A stretch of 32,880 nucleotides of DNA. Origin: JAJYIV01 sp964499955. Its GTDB lineage: Bacteria; Patescibacteriota; Patescibacteriia; UBA9934; GWF2-40-263. The stretch covers positions 1 through 32,880 of the forward strand of contig CAZCMI010000007.1 in NCBI GenBank assembly GCA_964499955.1, in the 5' to 3' direction. Below, one piece after another: positions 1-7,628 of this stretch. Within the stretch, counting starts at the first letter, position 1, and every line of letters starts with the position of its first letter. Both the position numbers and the translations under genes were made by a program. A model generated the notes under the pieces. The model made no database searches. It was not told the DNA's origin and saw only the letters and a program-made list of their open reading frames with translations.

Positions 1-328
<328 letters not shown>

Positions 329-384
329 CACTGTGAGGTTTGATCCTCTCTATCTTTTCAACTTTGAAGTCGAAGGGTTCCACC

Positions 385-496
385 GTCTCGGTGCCTCTTC
401 CCGGCGGGTCACACCCGTACCCATCCCGAACACGGAAGTTAAGCCGCACGGGGCCGATGGTAGTCCGATTGGGCGAGAGTAGGTAGGCGCCGGGAC
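385..496 (+). rRNA. 5S ribosomal RNA
   Basis: The conserved block CCCATCCCGAACACGGAAGT is followed by TAAGCC, and GGGCGAGAGTAGGTAGGCGCC closes the molecule. Helix I pairs GTCTCGGTGCC (385-395) with GGCGCCGGGAC (486-496), 11 bp including wobble pairs. Beyond one C/C mismatch the pairing continues outward as GTTCCAC with GTGGAAC. This would form a long precursor stalk, probably for processing out of the rRNA transcript. The mature ends are therefore inferred from helix I. Confidence 0.95.
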
Positions 497-515
497 CGTG
501 GAACTCTTCAAGCAG

Positions 516-544
516 AAAAATCTCCTCTTCGTAGGAGATTTTTT
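516..544 (+). terminator. Intrinsic terminator of the rRNA operon
   Basis: An A/T-flanked hairpin, AAAATCTCCT paired with AGGAGATTTT around a CTTCGT loop, runs into a T tract ending at 544. It lies about 20 nt after the 5S end, so it should end the rRNA transcript. Confidence 0.85.
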
Positions 545-670
545 GATTTTCGGGTATGCTGTGGACGATATGTCCAGCGAACGCGTCTGCCATTTTTGCC
601 TTGTTGCGCGTTACGGATTGACCTTCGCCGTCGGGGCGGCGTTGGGTATGGTGTGGGCTGTGCGTTTTGG

Positions 671-699
671 TTGAATTCCGGCGGGTTCTGCGCTACGCT
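671..699 (+). promoter_or_regulatory. Promoter of the GlmU-like gene (leaderless type)
   Basis: TTGAAT at 671-676, a 17-nt spacer and TACGCT at 694-699 fit a sigma70-type promoter. The -10 box ends 10 nt before the ATG at 710, so transcription should begin within a few bases of the start codon. No Shine-Dalgarno is present. The rest of 545-670 shows nothing else recognisable. Confidence 0.6.
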
Positions 700-709
700 G
701 CCCATCGCT

Positions 710-1471
710 ATGCACCAAACAACCGCACCGAAAACCCGGGTCGTCATCTTGGCCGCGGGGAAGGGGACGCGCATGAAAGCCGAGCGGCCGAAAGCCCTGA
801 CGCCCGTCGCGGGCAAGCCGATCCTGCAGCATCTTTTGGACGCCGTGTCGGCATCCGGATTGGATCCGCGTCCTGTCGTCGTCGTGGGATACAAGGGCGA
901 GGACGTCTGTGCGGCCATGGGAACGCGCTGCGACTACGCCGTGCAGACGGAACAGTTGGGGACGGGACACGCCGTTGCCGCGGCCCATGACGCCGCGGGC
1001 GACGCGGCGGAGATTATTGTCTTGTACGGCGATCACCCGTTCATTTCCGCGGAGACGATCCGGCGTTTGGAAGCGCGCCACCGCGAACGCGGGAACGTCG
1101 TGACGCTCATGACGGCCACGGTGCCGGACTTCGACGGATGGCACGGCGCGTTCGAGCGTTGGGGCCGCATTCTGCGCGGGCCGGACGGCCATGTCACGGG
1201 CATCCGCGAATACAAGGACGCGACGGAAGAAGAACGGGCGATCCGCGAGGTGAATCCATCCTTGTTTTGTTTCGACGCGGCGTGGTTGTGGAAGAACGTG
1301 GCGGAGCTCCGCAATGAAAACGCGCAGAAGGAATACTATCTCGTGGACTTGGTCGCCACGGCCGTGGAGCAGGGAGAAAAGATTTCCTCCATCGACGTGC
1401 CGCCGGAAGAAGTCATCGGGGTGAATACGCCGGACGAACTCGCGGTGGCGGAACGTCTGCACGCCGTGTAA
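710..1471 (+). CDS. GlmU-like UDP-sugar pyrophosphorylase (nucleotidyltransferase domain only)
   Basis: The 253-aa product is a Rossmann-like sugar-nucleotide transferase closest to the N-terminal half of GlmU, which makes UDP-GlcNAc from GlcNAc-1-phosphate and UTP. The nucleotide-binding signature LAAGKGTRM is at residues 14-22, followed by the RPKAL motif, QLGTGHAV, the metal-binding YGDHP and EVNPSLFCF. Bifunctional GlmU is about 450 aa and carries a left-handed beta-helix acetyltransferase domain. That domain is absent here and the frame ends cleanly at a convergent terminator, so this is a single-domain enzyme. The frame could start upstream at a TTG (596), but ATG 710 puts the signature in its normal place and fits the promoter just upstream. 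Exact sugar specificity is inferred; a UTP-sugar transferase of another specificity is possible. Confidence 0.85.
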   Translation: MHQTTAPKTRVVILAAGKGTRMKAERPKALTPVAGKPILQHLLDAVSASGLDPRPVVVVGYKGEDVCAAMGTRCDYAVQTEQLGTGHAVAAAHDAAGDAAEIIVLYGDHPFISAETIRRLEARHRERGNVVTLMTATVPDFDGWHGAFERWGRILRGPDGHVTGIREYKDATEEERAIREVNPSLFCFDAAWLWKNVAELRNENAQKEYYLVDLVATAVEQGEKISSIDVPPEEVIGVNTPDELAVAERLHAV

Positions 1472-1493
1472 CGGCCGCGTCTCCCGTGATAAA

Positions 1494-1536
1494 AAAACAA
1501 GATCCCGCCGGCGCGTCCCGGCGGGATCTTGTTTTG
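1494..1536. terminator. Bidirectional terminator between convergent genes
   Basis: A perfect 18-bp stem pairs AAAACAAGATCCCGCCGG (1494-1511) with its complement (1518-1535) around a CGCGTC loop. A and T runs on both sides let it serve the GlmU-like gene (plus) and the Lys-rich gene (minus). Confidence 0.9.
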
Positions 1537-1548
1537 TGGAAGAAGCGC

Positions 1549-1671
1549 TTAGCGCTTCTTCGCCTTCTTCTTCGCGACCTTCTTGGTTGCCTTCTTTTTC
1601 GGCGCCGCTTTCTTGGCGGTGCGCTTCTTCGCTACCGTCTTTTTGACGGCCTTCTTTTTCTTCACAGCCAT
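1549..1671 (-). CDS. Lys/Ala-rich histone H1-tail-like small basic protein
   Basis: The 40-aa product has 20 lysines, 2 arginines and 9 alanines, arranged in repeating AKK/AVKK/APKKK units with no hydrophobic core. Such low-complexity tails resemble histone H1 and bacterial Hc1/AlgP-type C-termini, which bind DNA or RNA electrostatically. Here the tail is a free-standing protein. The start was set at ATG 1671 because the sequence becomes uniformly basic there and a TAACAT box (1684-1679) ends 7 nt upstream, which suggests a leaderless transcript. A longer GTG-initiated frame from 1764 would add an unrelated arginine-rich segment and is less likely. Role in nucleoid or RNA binding is inference. 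Confidence 0.75.
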   Translation of the reverse strand: MAVKKKKAVKKTVAKKRTAKKAAPKKKATKKVAKKKAKKR

Positions 1672-1724
1672 ACGCGATATGTTAGGGGTTCCATCAAATC
1701 GGGACCCTTCCGTCTCGCGCACAC
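1662..1724 (-). CDS. Possible 20-codon leader ORF overlapping the Lys-rich gene
   Basis: A GTG at 1724 lies 6 nt after a strong AGGAGGAG (1738-1731). The frame encodes MCARRKGPDLMEPLTYRVWL and stops at TGA 1662, overlapping the first codons of the Lys-rich gene in another frame. A separate extended -10 lies upstream at 1803-1795. The layout would allow translational coupling from a longer transcript. The ORF is too short for coding statistics, so it may be chance. Confidence 0.28.
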   Translation of the reverse strand: MCARRKGPDLMEPLTYRVWL

Positions 1725-1794
1725 GAGGCGCTCCTCCTGGAGCGGTTGCGCGTATCGCATCCACACGACGCGGCGTGAATGGCGATCGACAAAG

Positions 1795-1803
1795 AGTATA
1801 CCA
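1795..1803 (-). promoter_or_regulatory. Extended -10 promoter upstream of the Lys-rich gene
   Basis: The minus strand reads TGGTATACT, an extended -10 element (TGn plus a near-consensus hexamer), 124 nt upstream of ATG 1671. A weak TTTTCT is 17 nt further up. It would give a leader of about 115 nt containing the AGGAGGAG/GTG mini-ORF, as an alternative to the leaderless promoter at 1684. Confidence 0.5.
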
Positions 1804-1839
1804 TGTCCGTCAAGAAGAGAAAATAACTTATGCACAATT

Positions 1840-3168
1840 TCATTCACGAACCGAAACGGTAACCCCTTCGTCCGCCCAATGATAGATCCAACGGATGTTG
1901 TCCAAGTCCACGTTCACGCAGCCGCGGCTCATCGGCAGGCCGAAGTTGTTGTGCCACGGCGCGTAGTGGATGTAGATGTGCGGATAGAAGCGCAGGTTGT
2001 ACGGAACGACGCCGAGGTCATACGCGTCCGCCCCGCTGCCGCCGGCGTAATGCACGTAGGGAACTTTTGCCGTGATCTTGAAATCGCCGCGCGGCGTGCG
2101 GTACGGCGGCCGGCCGGTGGACACCAGGAAGGTGTGCGTGAGAATACCGTGTTCATAGGCGTACAGCCGCTGTTCCGATATGTCTACGACGATGGATCGT
2201 TCCAAGCCGGCGTGCGTTCCCGTTTCTTCAAACAGCGGTTTTGCGGGCGTTACGACGGTTTCTTGCACGCCGTCGCCGTCCACGTCGCCCGTTGCCGAAG
2301 CGAAGGCGCCGTACGGCATTTTTTCCATGATCTGTTGGCCACCGGTAATGGAAGCGATGTGCAGGTCTTTTGGTTTCGCTTCTACGCGCGTCCATTCCGC
2401 AACGCGCGCCGTCGGTTCGAACGCGAGACGGTAGACGTCTGTCGCGTCGCCGCGCACCGTCGCGACCGTGAGCGCGCCGTCGGCGATGCTGCCGGTCAGG
2501 CCTTGGGTGCTCGCCGCGTCGCCGGGAAAAATCTCCCGCCACAAACGCAGCGCGCTGTCCGCACCGACGGGTCCCTTCCATACGTTCACGTGCGGCCCGG
2601 CGCCGGCTCCCGGCAACGTGACGAGTTCCGCACGTCCGTCGCCGTCGAGATCGCCGCAGACGATGTTGACGCCCATGGTCATGTTTGACCCGTAGGCCAT
2701 CCATCCGCCGCCGAGCGGCTCGCCCGTGTTGGAGAAGATACGCACGTGCGGCCCGCCGCCGCGTTGCGGCGCGGTGATGATTTCGTTGACGCCGTCGCCG
2801 TCGAGATCGCAGACCGCCACGTTGACGCCGAAGCCGTACGTTGGTTCGTAAGCGAGGAAGCTGCCGATCTCGGAACCGTCCGCTCGCAGGACGTGCACGC
2901 GCGGTTCGTTGCCCAAGCCCATGCCGACGACAATTTCCGCCACGCCATCGCCGCCCAAGTCGCCCAGGGCGATGCTCGCTCCGCCCGCGCGGTTCGCACT
3001 GGCGACGGGAAAGGACGTGCGTTCCGTTCCGTCCGCGTTCAGGACGTACAGCGTGAGCGTTTGGTCGCGTCGGGCGAGGGCGAAGGACGGGTGGGAGAGA
3101 ACGCCGGCCGTTCCGGCGATGGTCGCAATAGTGAGAAGCAACGGCAGCAGGCGGATGGAGCGATGCAT
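1840..3168 (-). CDS. Secreted FG-GAP repeat protein with C-terminal YkuD L,D-transpeptidase domain
   Basis: The 442-aa product starts with a signal peptide (MHRSIRLLPLLL...; hydrophobic to about residue 30). Four FG-GAP/VCBS-like calcium-binding repeats follow, with DLGGDG, DLDGDG, DLDGDG and DVDGDG cores. The last 110 residues are a YkuD domain, which cross-links peptidoglycan stem peptides through a Cys nucleophile. The active-site region is IHYAPWHNNFG then SRGCVNV, with Cys417 and His401/His406; the usual SHGC is SRGC here. The start was set at ATG 3168 because it gives a standard signal peptide. Upstream in-frame ATGs (3189, 3204) overlap or precede the TACTAT -10 box. The beta-propeller-like part presumably binds an envelope ligand or positions the catalytic domain. 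Confidence 0.9.
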   Translation of the reverse strand: MHRSIRLLPLLLTIATIAGTAGVLSHPSFALARRDQTLTLYVLNADGTERTSFPVASANRAGGASIALGDLGGDGVAEIVVGMGLGNEPRVHVLRADGSEIGSFLAYEPTYGFGVNVAVCDLDGDGVNEIITAPQRGGGPHVRIFSNTGEPLGGGWMAYGSNMTMGVNIVCGDLDGDGRAELVTLPGAGAGPHVNVWKGPVGADSALRLWREIFPGDAASTQGLTGSIADGALTVATVRGDATDVYRLAFEPTARVAEWTRVEAKPKDLHIASITGGQQIMEKMPYGAFASATGDVDGDGVQETVVTPAKPLFEETGTHAGLERSIVVDISEQRLYAYEHGILTHTFLVSTGRPPYRTPRGDFKITAKVPYVHYAGGSGADAYDLGVVPYNLRFYPHIYIHYAPWHNNFGLPMSRGCVNVDLDNIRWIYHWADEGVTVSVRE

Positions 3169-3187
3169 ATGGAGAGGAGTTGTTGCC

Positions 3188-3196
3188 ATAGTACCA
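3188..3196 (-). promoter_or_regulatory. Extended -10 promoter of the YkuD gene
   Basis: The minus strand reads TGGTACTAT, with its hexamer ending 19 nt before ATG 3168. The leader would be only about a dozen bases. It lies almost back to back with the tRNA-Ala promoter on the other strand. Confidence 0.55.
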
Positions 3197-3203
3197 AACC
3201 GCA

Positions 3204-3232
3204 TTGACGTCCGCGAGCAGACAGGGTAGGTT
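3204..3232 (+). promoter_or_regulatory. Promoter of tRNA-Ala
   Basis: TTGACG (3204-3209), a 17-nt spacer and TAGGTT (3227-3232) lie 21 nt before the mature tRNA 5' end. This belongs to the TTGAC-type promoter class seen at other stable RNAs in the window. Confidence 0.65.
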
Positions 3233-3253
3233 GCGGTGTCCGCGGCAGATGGC

Positions 3254-3329
3254 GGGCCCTTAGCTCATTTGGTAGAGCACCGCGTTTGCAACGCGGGGGT
3301 GGCCGGTTCGAGCCCGGCAGGGTCCACCA
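3254..3329 (+). tRNA. tRNA-Ala (anticodon TGC)
   Basis: A 76-nt cloverleaf. Acceptor GGGCCCT pairs with AGGGTCC and includes the G3-U70 wobble that marks alanine tRNAs. The D arm is AGCTC...GAGC, the anticodon loop TTTGCAA carries TGC, and the T loop is GGTTCGAGCC. The CCA end is encoded (3327-3329). Confidence 0.97.
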
Positions 3330-3341
3330 TGTGTCGCGCAT

Positions 3342-3376
3342 AAAAACCGCCCCGAAGAGGGGCGGTTTTTTCTTTT
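3342..3376. terminator. Bidirectional terminator after tRNA-Ala and the dehydrogenase gene
   Basis: AAAACCGCCCC pairs with GGGGCGGTTTT around a GAAGA loop, with A runs on the left and TTTTTTCTTTT on the right. It ends the tRNA-Ala transcript and, on the other strand, the gene that stops at 3378. Confidence 0.9.
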
Positions 3377-3377
3377 G

Positions 3378-4385
3378 TCATTTCACCGCGTTCGGCGGTT
3401 TCTTGCCGGCGGCGAAGGCGAGGACGTTTTCCGCGGCCGTGCGGGCCATGGCCTGGCGGGTTTCCACCGTTGCCGAGGCCGTGTGCGGCGTGAGGATGAC
3501 GTTCTGCAGTTTCACCAGCGCCACGGCATCCTTGGCGTTGCAGGCGATGTTGGGTTCGCATTCGTATACGTCCAGCGCCGCCCCCGCGATGCGCCGTTTC
3601 ATGAGCGCGCGCACCAGCGCCGCTTCGTCCACGATGGGACCGCGCGCCGTGTTCACCAGGTACGCCGTTTTCTTCATCAGCGCCAGTTCCTTGGCACCGA
3701 TCAAATGGTGGGTGGAAGGCAGAAGCGGCACGTGCAAGGAAACGAAGTCGGCGGTTTTGAGCAGCTGCGGGAGCGAAAGGAAGCGCGCCCCCGTTTCTTG
3801 CTCCAACGCCGGATTGCGCTTCACGTCCGTGTACACCACCTTCACGCCGAAGCCCGCGTGCAAGCGCCGCACCACGCCCGCGCCGATGGCCCCGCTGCCC
3901 ACGATGCCGACCGTCTTTCCCGCCACGTCCGTGCCGAGCAGCAGCAGCGGCCCCCAGGCCTCGTACTTGCCGTCGCGGGTGAACTGGTCCGTCTCCACGA
4001 TGCGGTGCGCCAAGGCGAAGATCAGCGCGATGGCGTGTTCCGCCACGGATTCCGTCACGTTGGCGTGCGGGGCGTTCGTCACGACGATGCCGCGCTTCTT
4101 GGCTTCCGGCACGTCCACGTTGTCGAAGCCGACGGCGTAGTTCGCCACCAGTTTGAGTTGCGGCCCGGCGGCGTCGAACACCTCGGCGTCCATGTGTTCG
4201 GTGAGGATGGACAGAATGACGTCCGCGCCCTTCACGCGCCGCAGCAGTTCGCGGCGGGGGATGGCGCGGTCTTTTTCGTAGACGGAGACCTTGAGGCGCT
4301 TGCTGCGGCGGAGCATCTTCAGGCCTTCGTCCGGAATGGCGCGGGTGACGAATACGGAAAGGGGCTTCGGGGATTTCGTGGGCAT
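3378..4385 (-). CDS. D-2-hydroxyacid dehydrogenase (glyoxylate/hydroxypyruvate reductase-like)
   Basis: The 335-aa NAD(P)-dependent enzyme interconverts 2-keto acids and D-2-hydroxy acids. The Rossmann fold shows VGIVGSGAIGAGV at about 159-171. The next strand ends in VVYTD with Asp187, which favours NAD(H) over NADP(H). The catalytic triad is visible as NTARG (Arg248), LDVYE (Glu275) and TPHTAS (His301). The length is normal for the GyaR/SerA short form; there is no ACT domain, so a full SerA is unlikely. It lies 18 nt downstream of a PfkB kinase and is probably co-transcribed. Its ATG is preceded by AAGGAGG at only 2 nt distance (4394-4388), an unusually tight Shine-Dalgarno. Substrate is not determinable from the sequence. 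Confidence 0.92.
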   Translation of the reverse strand: MPTKSPKPLSVFVTRAIPDEGLKMLRRSKRLKVSVYEKDRAIPRRELLRRVKGADVILSILTEHMDAEVFDAAGPQLKLVANYAVGFDNVDVPEAKKRGIVVTNAPHANVTESVAEHAIALIFALAHRIVETDQFTRDGKYEAWGPLLLLGTDVAGKTVGIVGSGAIGAGVVRRLHAGFGVKVVYTDVKRNPALEQETGARFLSLPQLLKTADFVSLHVPLLPSTHHLIGAKELALMKKTAYLVNTARGPIVDEAALVRALMKRRIAGAALDVYECEPNIACNAKDAVALVKLQNVILTPHTASATVETRQAMARTAAENVLAFAAGKKPPNAVK

Positions 4386-4403
4386 ATCCTCCTTGTTGGT
4401 GCG

Positions 4404-5375
4404 TTAAAGGGGCTTCACGGGGACAGCGGCGCGTGCGGTCTTGGACGGCCAGGCTTTCAGGATGCCCGTTTTTGCGCCGACGTGGCGGATGACCGATTCG
4501 GCGTTCAGCGTACCGATTTGCAAGGCGTCGGGCAGCGGCAGGCCTTTCATGAGCGCGGCGGTGACTCCGGAGCCGAAGGCGTCGCCGGCGCCGGTGCGGG
4601 AAACGGACGGGGAGCCGGTGGTGCCGGAGAACCACGCGCCGTCGTGGCGGAACGCGTACGCGCCCTTGTCGCCGTCCGTGACGATGAAAGTGAGATGGTC
4701 GCCCGCGCCCAGCGCGCGCCAGGCGGCGGCCGGGTCGCGCTCCCCGGTGAGTTTCGCCGCTTCCTCCCGGTTCACCATCAGCACGGCTACATGGGTGAGC
4801 AACGGGCGGATGGCGTCCGGCCCTTGGGTCAACTCTTTGCCGCCGGGATTCCAGGCGATTTTTCCGCCCGTTTTGGCCGCTTCCTTGGCAATCTTGGCGA
4901 AGACGTCCAGGTTGCCCGCAAGCGACGTGACGTAGAACCAGGGGGCGCGCAGGGCCGCGCGCGGGACGTCCGCCTTCGTAAAGTCGGCGGACACGCCGCG
5001 ATAGGTGAGGGCGCTGCGCTCGCCGTTTTCGGCCGTGAGCAGGGCGGAGAAACCGGTTTCACCCCCGCGCACCCGCCGCACAAAGGACGCGTCTACGCCC
5101 GCCCGTTCCAAGTCCGCGAGGATGGCGCCGCCGTAGACGTCGTCGCCCACGCGGCAGACGGCCGCGGCGTCGAACCCCAGGCGGGCGAAGGTCACCGCGG
5201 CGTTGGTGGCCCCGCCGCCGGTGCTTTCGGTTTTTTCGTCCACGTCGATCTTGCTGCCGAGGGACACGCATTCGCCGACACCCGACTCGAAGCGCGCCGA
5301 CCGGAGCAATTGGAACTGTTTGGAGAGCAGGAAGACGTCGTAGACGGCCGACCCGACGGTGATGACATCATGCAT
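4404..5375 (-). CDS. PfkB-family (ribokinase-like) sugar kinase 1
   Basis: The 323-aa ribokinase-fold enzyme phosphorylates a sugar or nucleoside hydroxyl with ATP. Family signatures are GGGATNAAVTFARLG near residue 53 and the anion hole/catalytic loop TGAGDAF, with catalytic Asp265. The substrate could be ribose, fructose-6-phosphate, a deoxy sugar or a nucleoside; nothing here decides. A neighbouring paralogue is encoded upstream and the pentose phosphate genes lie further upstream, so a sugar feeding that pathway is a reasonable inference. It has its own promoter (TACAAT ending 8 nt before ATG) after the terminator of the paralogue. The hydroxyacid dehydrogenase follows in the same unit. 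Confidence 0.9.
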   Translation of the reverse strand: MHDVITVGSAVYDVFLLSKQFQLLRSARFESGVGECVSLGSKIDVDEKTESTGGGATNAAVTFARLGFDAAAVCRVGDDVYGGAILADLERAGVDASFVRRVRGGETGFSALLTAENGERSALTYRGVSADFTKADVPRAALRAPWFYVTSLAGNLDVFAKIAKEAAKTGGKIAWNPGGKELTQGPDAIRPLLTHVAVLMVNREEAAKLTGERDPAAAWRALGAGDHLTFIVTDGDKGAYAFRHDGAWFSGTTGSPSVSRTGAGDAFGSGVTAALMKGLPLPDALQIGTLNAESVIRHVGAKTGILKAWPSKTARAAVPVKPL

Positions 5376-5383
5376 ACGTTTGC

Positions 5384-5389
5384 ATTGTA
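5384..5389 (-). promoter_or_regulatory. -10 box giving a leaderless transcript for kinase 1
   Basis: The minus strand reads TACAAT, ending 8 nt upstream of the ATG at 5375. No Shine-Dalgarno lies between. A TTTGGT lies 16 nt further up inside the T-rich tail of the preceding terminator. Confidence 0.6.
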
Positions 5390-5402
5390 CTGGAATGCGC
5401 GC

Positions 5403-5443
5403 GTGCTACCAAACAAAACGCCGCCCCGGCGGCGGGGCGGCGC
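5403..5443 (-). terminator. Intrinsic terminator after PfkB kinase 2
   Basis: On the minus strand GCCGCCCC and GGGGCGGC pair around a GCCGCC loop and run into GTTTTGTTT. It separates the two kinase genes into different transcripts. Confidence 0.8.
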
Positions 5444-5449
5444 GTGCGG

Positions 5450-6421
5450 CTACAGCGTCTTTACCTGGTACGTCTTCCGCGTGCGGAGGCGCGTCTTGAT
5501 CTGGCCGGGCGTGAGCAGCCCGTCCGTCGGCCCCACGCTGCGCACCACGCTGGCGGCGTTCACGGAACCCCAGCGCATGCCCTCGGCGGCGTCCAGGCCC
5601 GCCAGGCGCGCGCCCAGGAAGCCCGTGGCGAACGAGTCGCCCGCCCCCGTCGTTTCGATGGGATCCCCCGGGAAGATGGGACAGACGCTGATCTTCTCGC
5701 CGTCGAAATGGTACGAGCCGTTGCGCCCGTCCGTAATGAGCGCTTCCTTGCAACCGAGCTTGAGCAGGGCGGGGGCAAGGTGGTGGATTTCGATGGACGT
5801 TTCGCCCGTGATCGCCTGGGCTTCCTCCCGGTTCACGAACAGCACGTCGGTCACGGAGAGCAGGTCGAAGAACACCTGCTTGCGCTCCTGGATTTGGATG
5901 CTGCCGGGGTTGAAACTGATCTTGATGCCGTTGCGCTTCTTGCGTTTTACGAGCGCGGCGTACAGCTTTTCGTACCCTTCGCCCGTTTCTCCCACGTGTA
6001 CCCAGGCGGTTTTCGGCAGGGGGGAGGGAAGCACGTAGGCGTGCTTGATGTGCGAGGTGAGGATGGTGCGGTCGCCCTTGTAGTTGAGCACCACGGAGTA
6101 GCTGGACGGTTCCTTCGGCGCCGTGCGGATGAAGTCGGCGGAAACGTTTTCCTTGGCGAGTTTTTTGAGCGCCATGTCCCGCGTGCCGTCCACGCCCATG
6201 TTGCTGATGACCGCCGTGCGCAAGCCCTGGCGGGACAAACCCACGGCCACGTTGGGCGCGGACCCGGCGATTTGGGAATCCACCACGCTGACGGGGATTT
6301 TCGCCCCGTATTCCATGCACAGCAGGCATTCGGGCACTTTCAGCTGGCACTGCAGGGAGGCGTTGTCCAATACGACGAAGGTGTCGAGCTTGATGTCGCC
6401 GATGGCGATGAGGTCGTACAT
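5450..6421 (-). CDS. PfkB-family (ribokinase-like) sugar kinase 2
   Basis: The 323-aa ribokinase-fold kinase carries the N-terminal IAIGDIKLD strand, IAGSAPNVAVGLSRQG and the catalytic TTGAGDSF with Asp262. The frame is open much further upstream, but ATG 6421 gives the normal family start. The upstream extension would overlap the transketolase gene and is arginine-rich noise. It begins 20 nt after the transketolase C-half stop and is the last gene before a strong terminator, so it belongs to the transketolase operon. It clearly differs from kinase 1 and is an old paralogue rather than a recent duplication. Substrate unknown. No Shine-Dalgarno. Confidence 0.9.
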   Translation of the reverse strand: MYDLIAIGDIKLDTFVVLDNASLQCQLKVPECLLCMEYGAKIPVSVVDSQIAGSAPNVAVGLSRQGLRTAVISNMGVDGTRDMALKKLAKENVSADFIRTAPKEPSSYSVVLNYKGDRTILTSHIKHAYVLPSPLPKTAWVHVGETGEGYEKLYAALVKRKKRNGIKISFNPGSIQIQERKQVFFDLLSVTDVLFVNREEAQAITGETSIEIHHLAPALLKLGCKEALITDGRNGSYHFDGEKISVCPIFPGDPIETTGAGDSFATGFLGARLAGLDAAEGMRWGSVNAASVVRSVGPTDGLLTPGQIKTRLRTRKTYQVKTL

Positions 6422-6441
6422 AGCCGGAACGAGGAGGGAAG

Positions 6442-7614
6442 TTAGGATTTCCGCCGGGAGGCGAGCGAGGCGTCGGGCTGCTTGCCGCCCCATTTGCGGG
6501 GCGTGCGGGCGAGCGCTTCCTTCATGACGGTTTTCTTCATAGCCTCCAGATGGGCGTGGGCGTCGGCGGCGTGTTTGGGTTCGATAGGTACGCGTTCGCC
6601 GCGTTTGCGGGCGACGGCACGCAACACGGCCTGGACGATGAACGGGGCCGTCAGGCCGAAGCCTTCGAGCAGTTGCGGGGGTTCGCCGGACTCGCCGTAG
6701 CGGTCCCGCATGCCCACGCGTTCCACCGGCGTCGGGTGGGTTTCGGCCAACAGTTCGCACACCGCCCCGCCCAAGCCCCCGGTGATCTGCGCCTCTTCCA
6801 CCGTCACCATGGCGCCGGTTTCCTTGGCGGCCGCGGCAATCGTCTTGGCGTCCAACGGCTTCACCGTGTGGCAGTCGATGACGCGCGCCTGCAGCCCGTG
6901 CTCCTGCGCGAGCGTTTCCGCCGCCACCAGCGCTTCATACAGCAGCGGCCCCGCGCCGATGATCGTGGCGTCGTCGCCGAAGCGGAAGACCTCGGCCCGG
7001 CCGATGCGGAACGGTGTTTTCGCCGTGGTGAATACCGGCGACTTTTCCCGGGCGAAGCGGATGTAGCCGGGGCCTTCGGAGGCGGCCAGGGCAAGCGTGG
7101 CTTTTTCTGTTTCCGTGCGGTCGCAGGGCACCAGCACGCGCATGTTCGGCATGGCGCGCATGAGCGCGATGTCCTCGAGCATCTGGTGGGTGGCGCCGTC
7201 GGGACCCACGCTGACGCCCGCGTGCGCCCCCGCGATTTTCACGTCTACGTCGTTCAAGGCGACGGTGGTGCGGATCTGTTCCCAGTTGCGACCCGGGGAG
7301 AAGGCGGCGTAGCTGGCGACGAACGGCACCTTGCCCGCCATGGCCATGCCCGCGGCGATGGACGGCATGCACTGCTCCGACACGCCGATTTGGACGAAGC
7401 GGTCCGGGTGCGCTTCCTTGAACGGCAGCGTGCGCGTGGACTCGGACAAGTCAGCGCAGAGCACGGTGATCCGTTCGTCCTTCTCTCCCGCTTTCACCAG
7501 GCCCGTGCCGAAACCGTCGCGGGTGGGTGCGTGGGAAAGGGACGCGGTGTCAAAGAGCGAACGGACGAGATGCGCGTCCCGGTTCAGCCCGCGTTTTGGC
7601 AGAAGGCGCGGCAT
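6442..7614 (-). CDS. Transketolase, C-terminal subunit (pyrimidine-binding and C-terminal domains)
   Basis: The 390-aa product matches the second half of transketolase. The conserved catalytic Glu is in FVQIGVSEQCM, followed by AGMAMAGKVPF, the GATHQMLEDIA loop and the C-terminal domain near VEEAQITGGLGG. With the separately encoded N-half it should form the thiamine-diphosphate active site at the interface and move two-carbon units in the non-oxidative pentose phosphate pathway. A basic tail of about 60 residues follows the standard domain end. Split transketolases are known in archaea and several bacteria. What is odd is that a DUF4349 gene separates the two halves. The 1-deoxyxylulose-5-phosphate synthase C-half has a similar fold and is the main alternative. 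Confidence 0.9.
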   Translation of the reverse strand: MPRLLPKRGLNRDAHLVRSLFDTASLSHAPTRDGFGTGLVKAGEKDERITVLCADLSESTRTLPFKEAHPDRFVQIGVSEQCMPSIAAGMAMAGKVPFVASYAAFSPGRNWEQIRTTVALNDVDVKIAGAHAGVSVGPDGATHQMLEDIALMRAMPNMRVLVPCDRTETEKATLALAASEGPGYIRFAREKSPVFTTAKTPFRIGRAEVFRFGDDATIIGAGPLLYEALVAAETLAQEHGLQARVIDCHTVKPLDAKTIAAAAKETGAMVTVEEAQITGGLGGAVCELLAETHPTPVERVGMRDRYGESGEPPQLLEGFGLTAPFIVQAVLRAVARKRGERVPIEPKHAADAHAHLEAMKKTVMKEALARTPRKWGGKQPDASLASRRKS

Positions 7615-7628
7615 AGGAGCGTGGGGCG

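Noticed and set aside
3375..6038. 887-codon plus-strand open frame across the dehydrogenase and kinase genes
   Set aside because: It runs through terminators and three genes with intact motifs on the other strand; composition is typical of a shadow.
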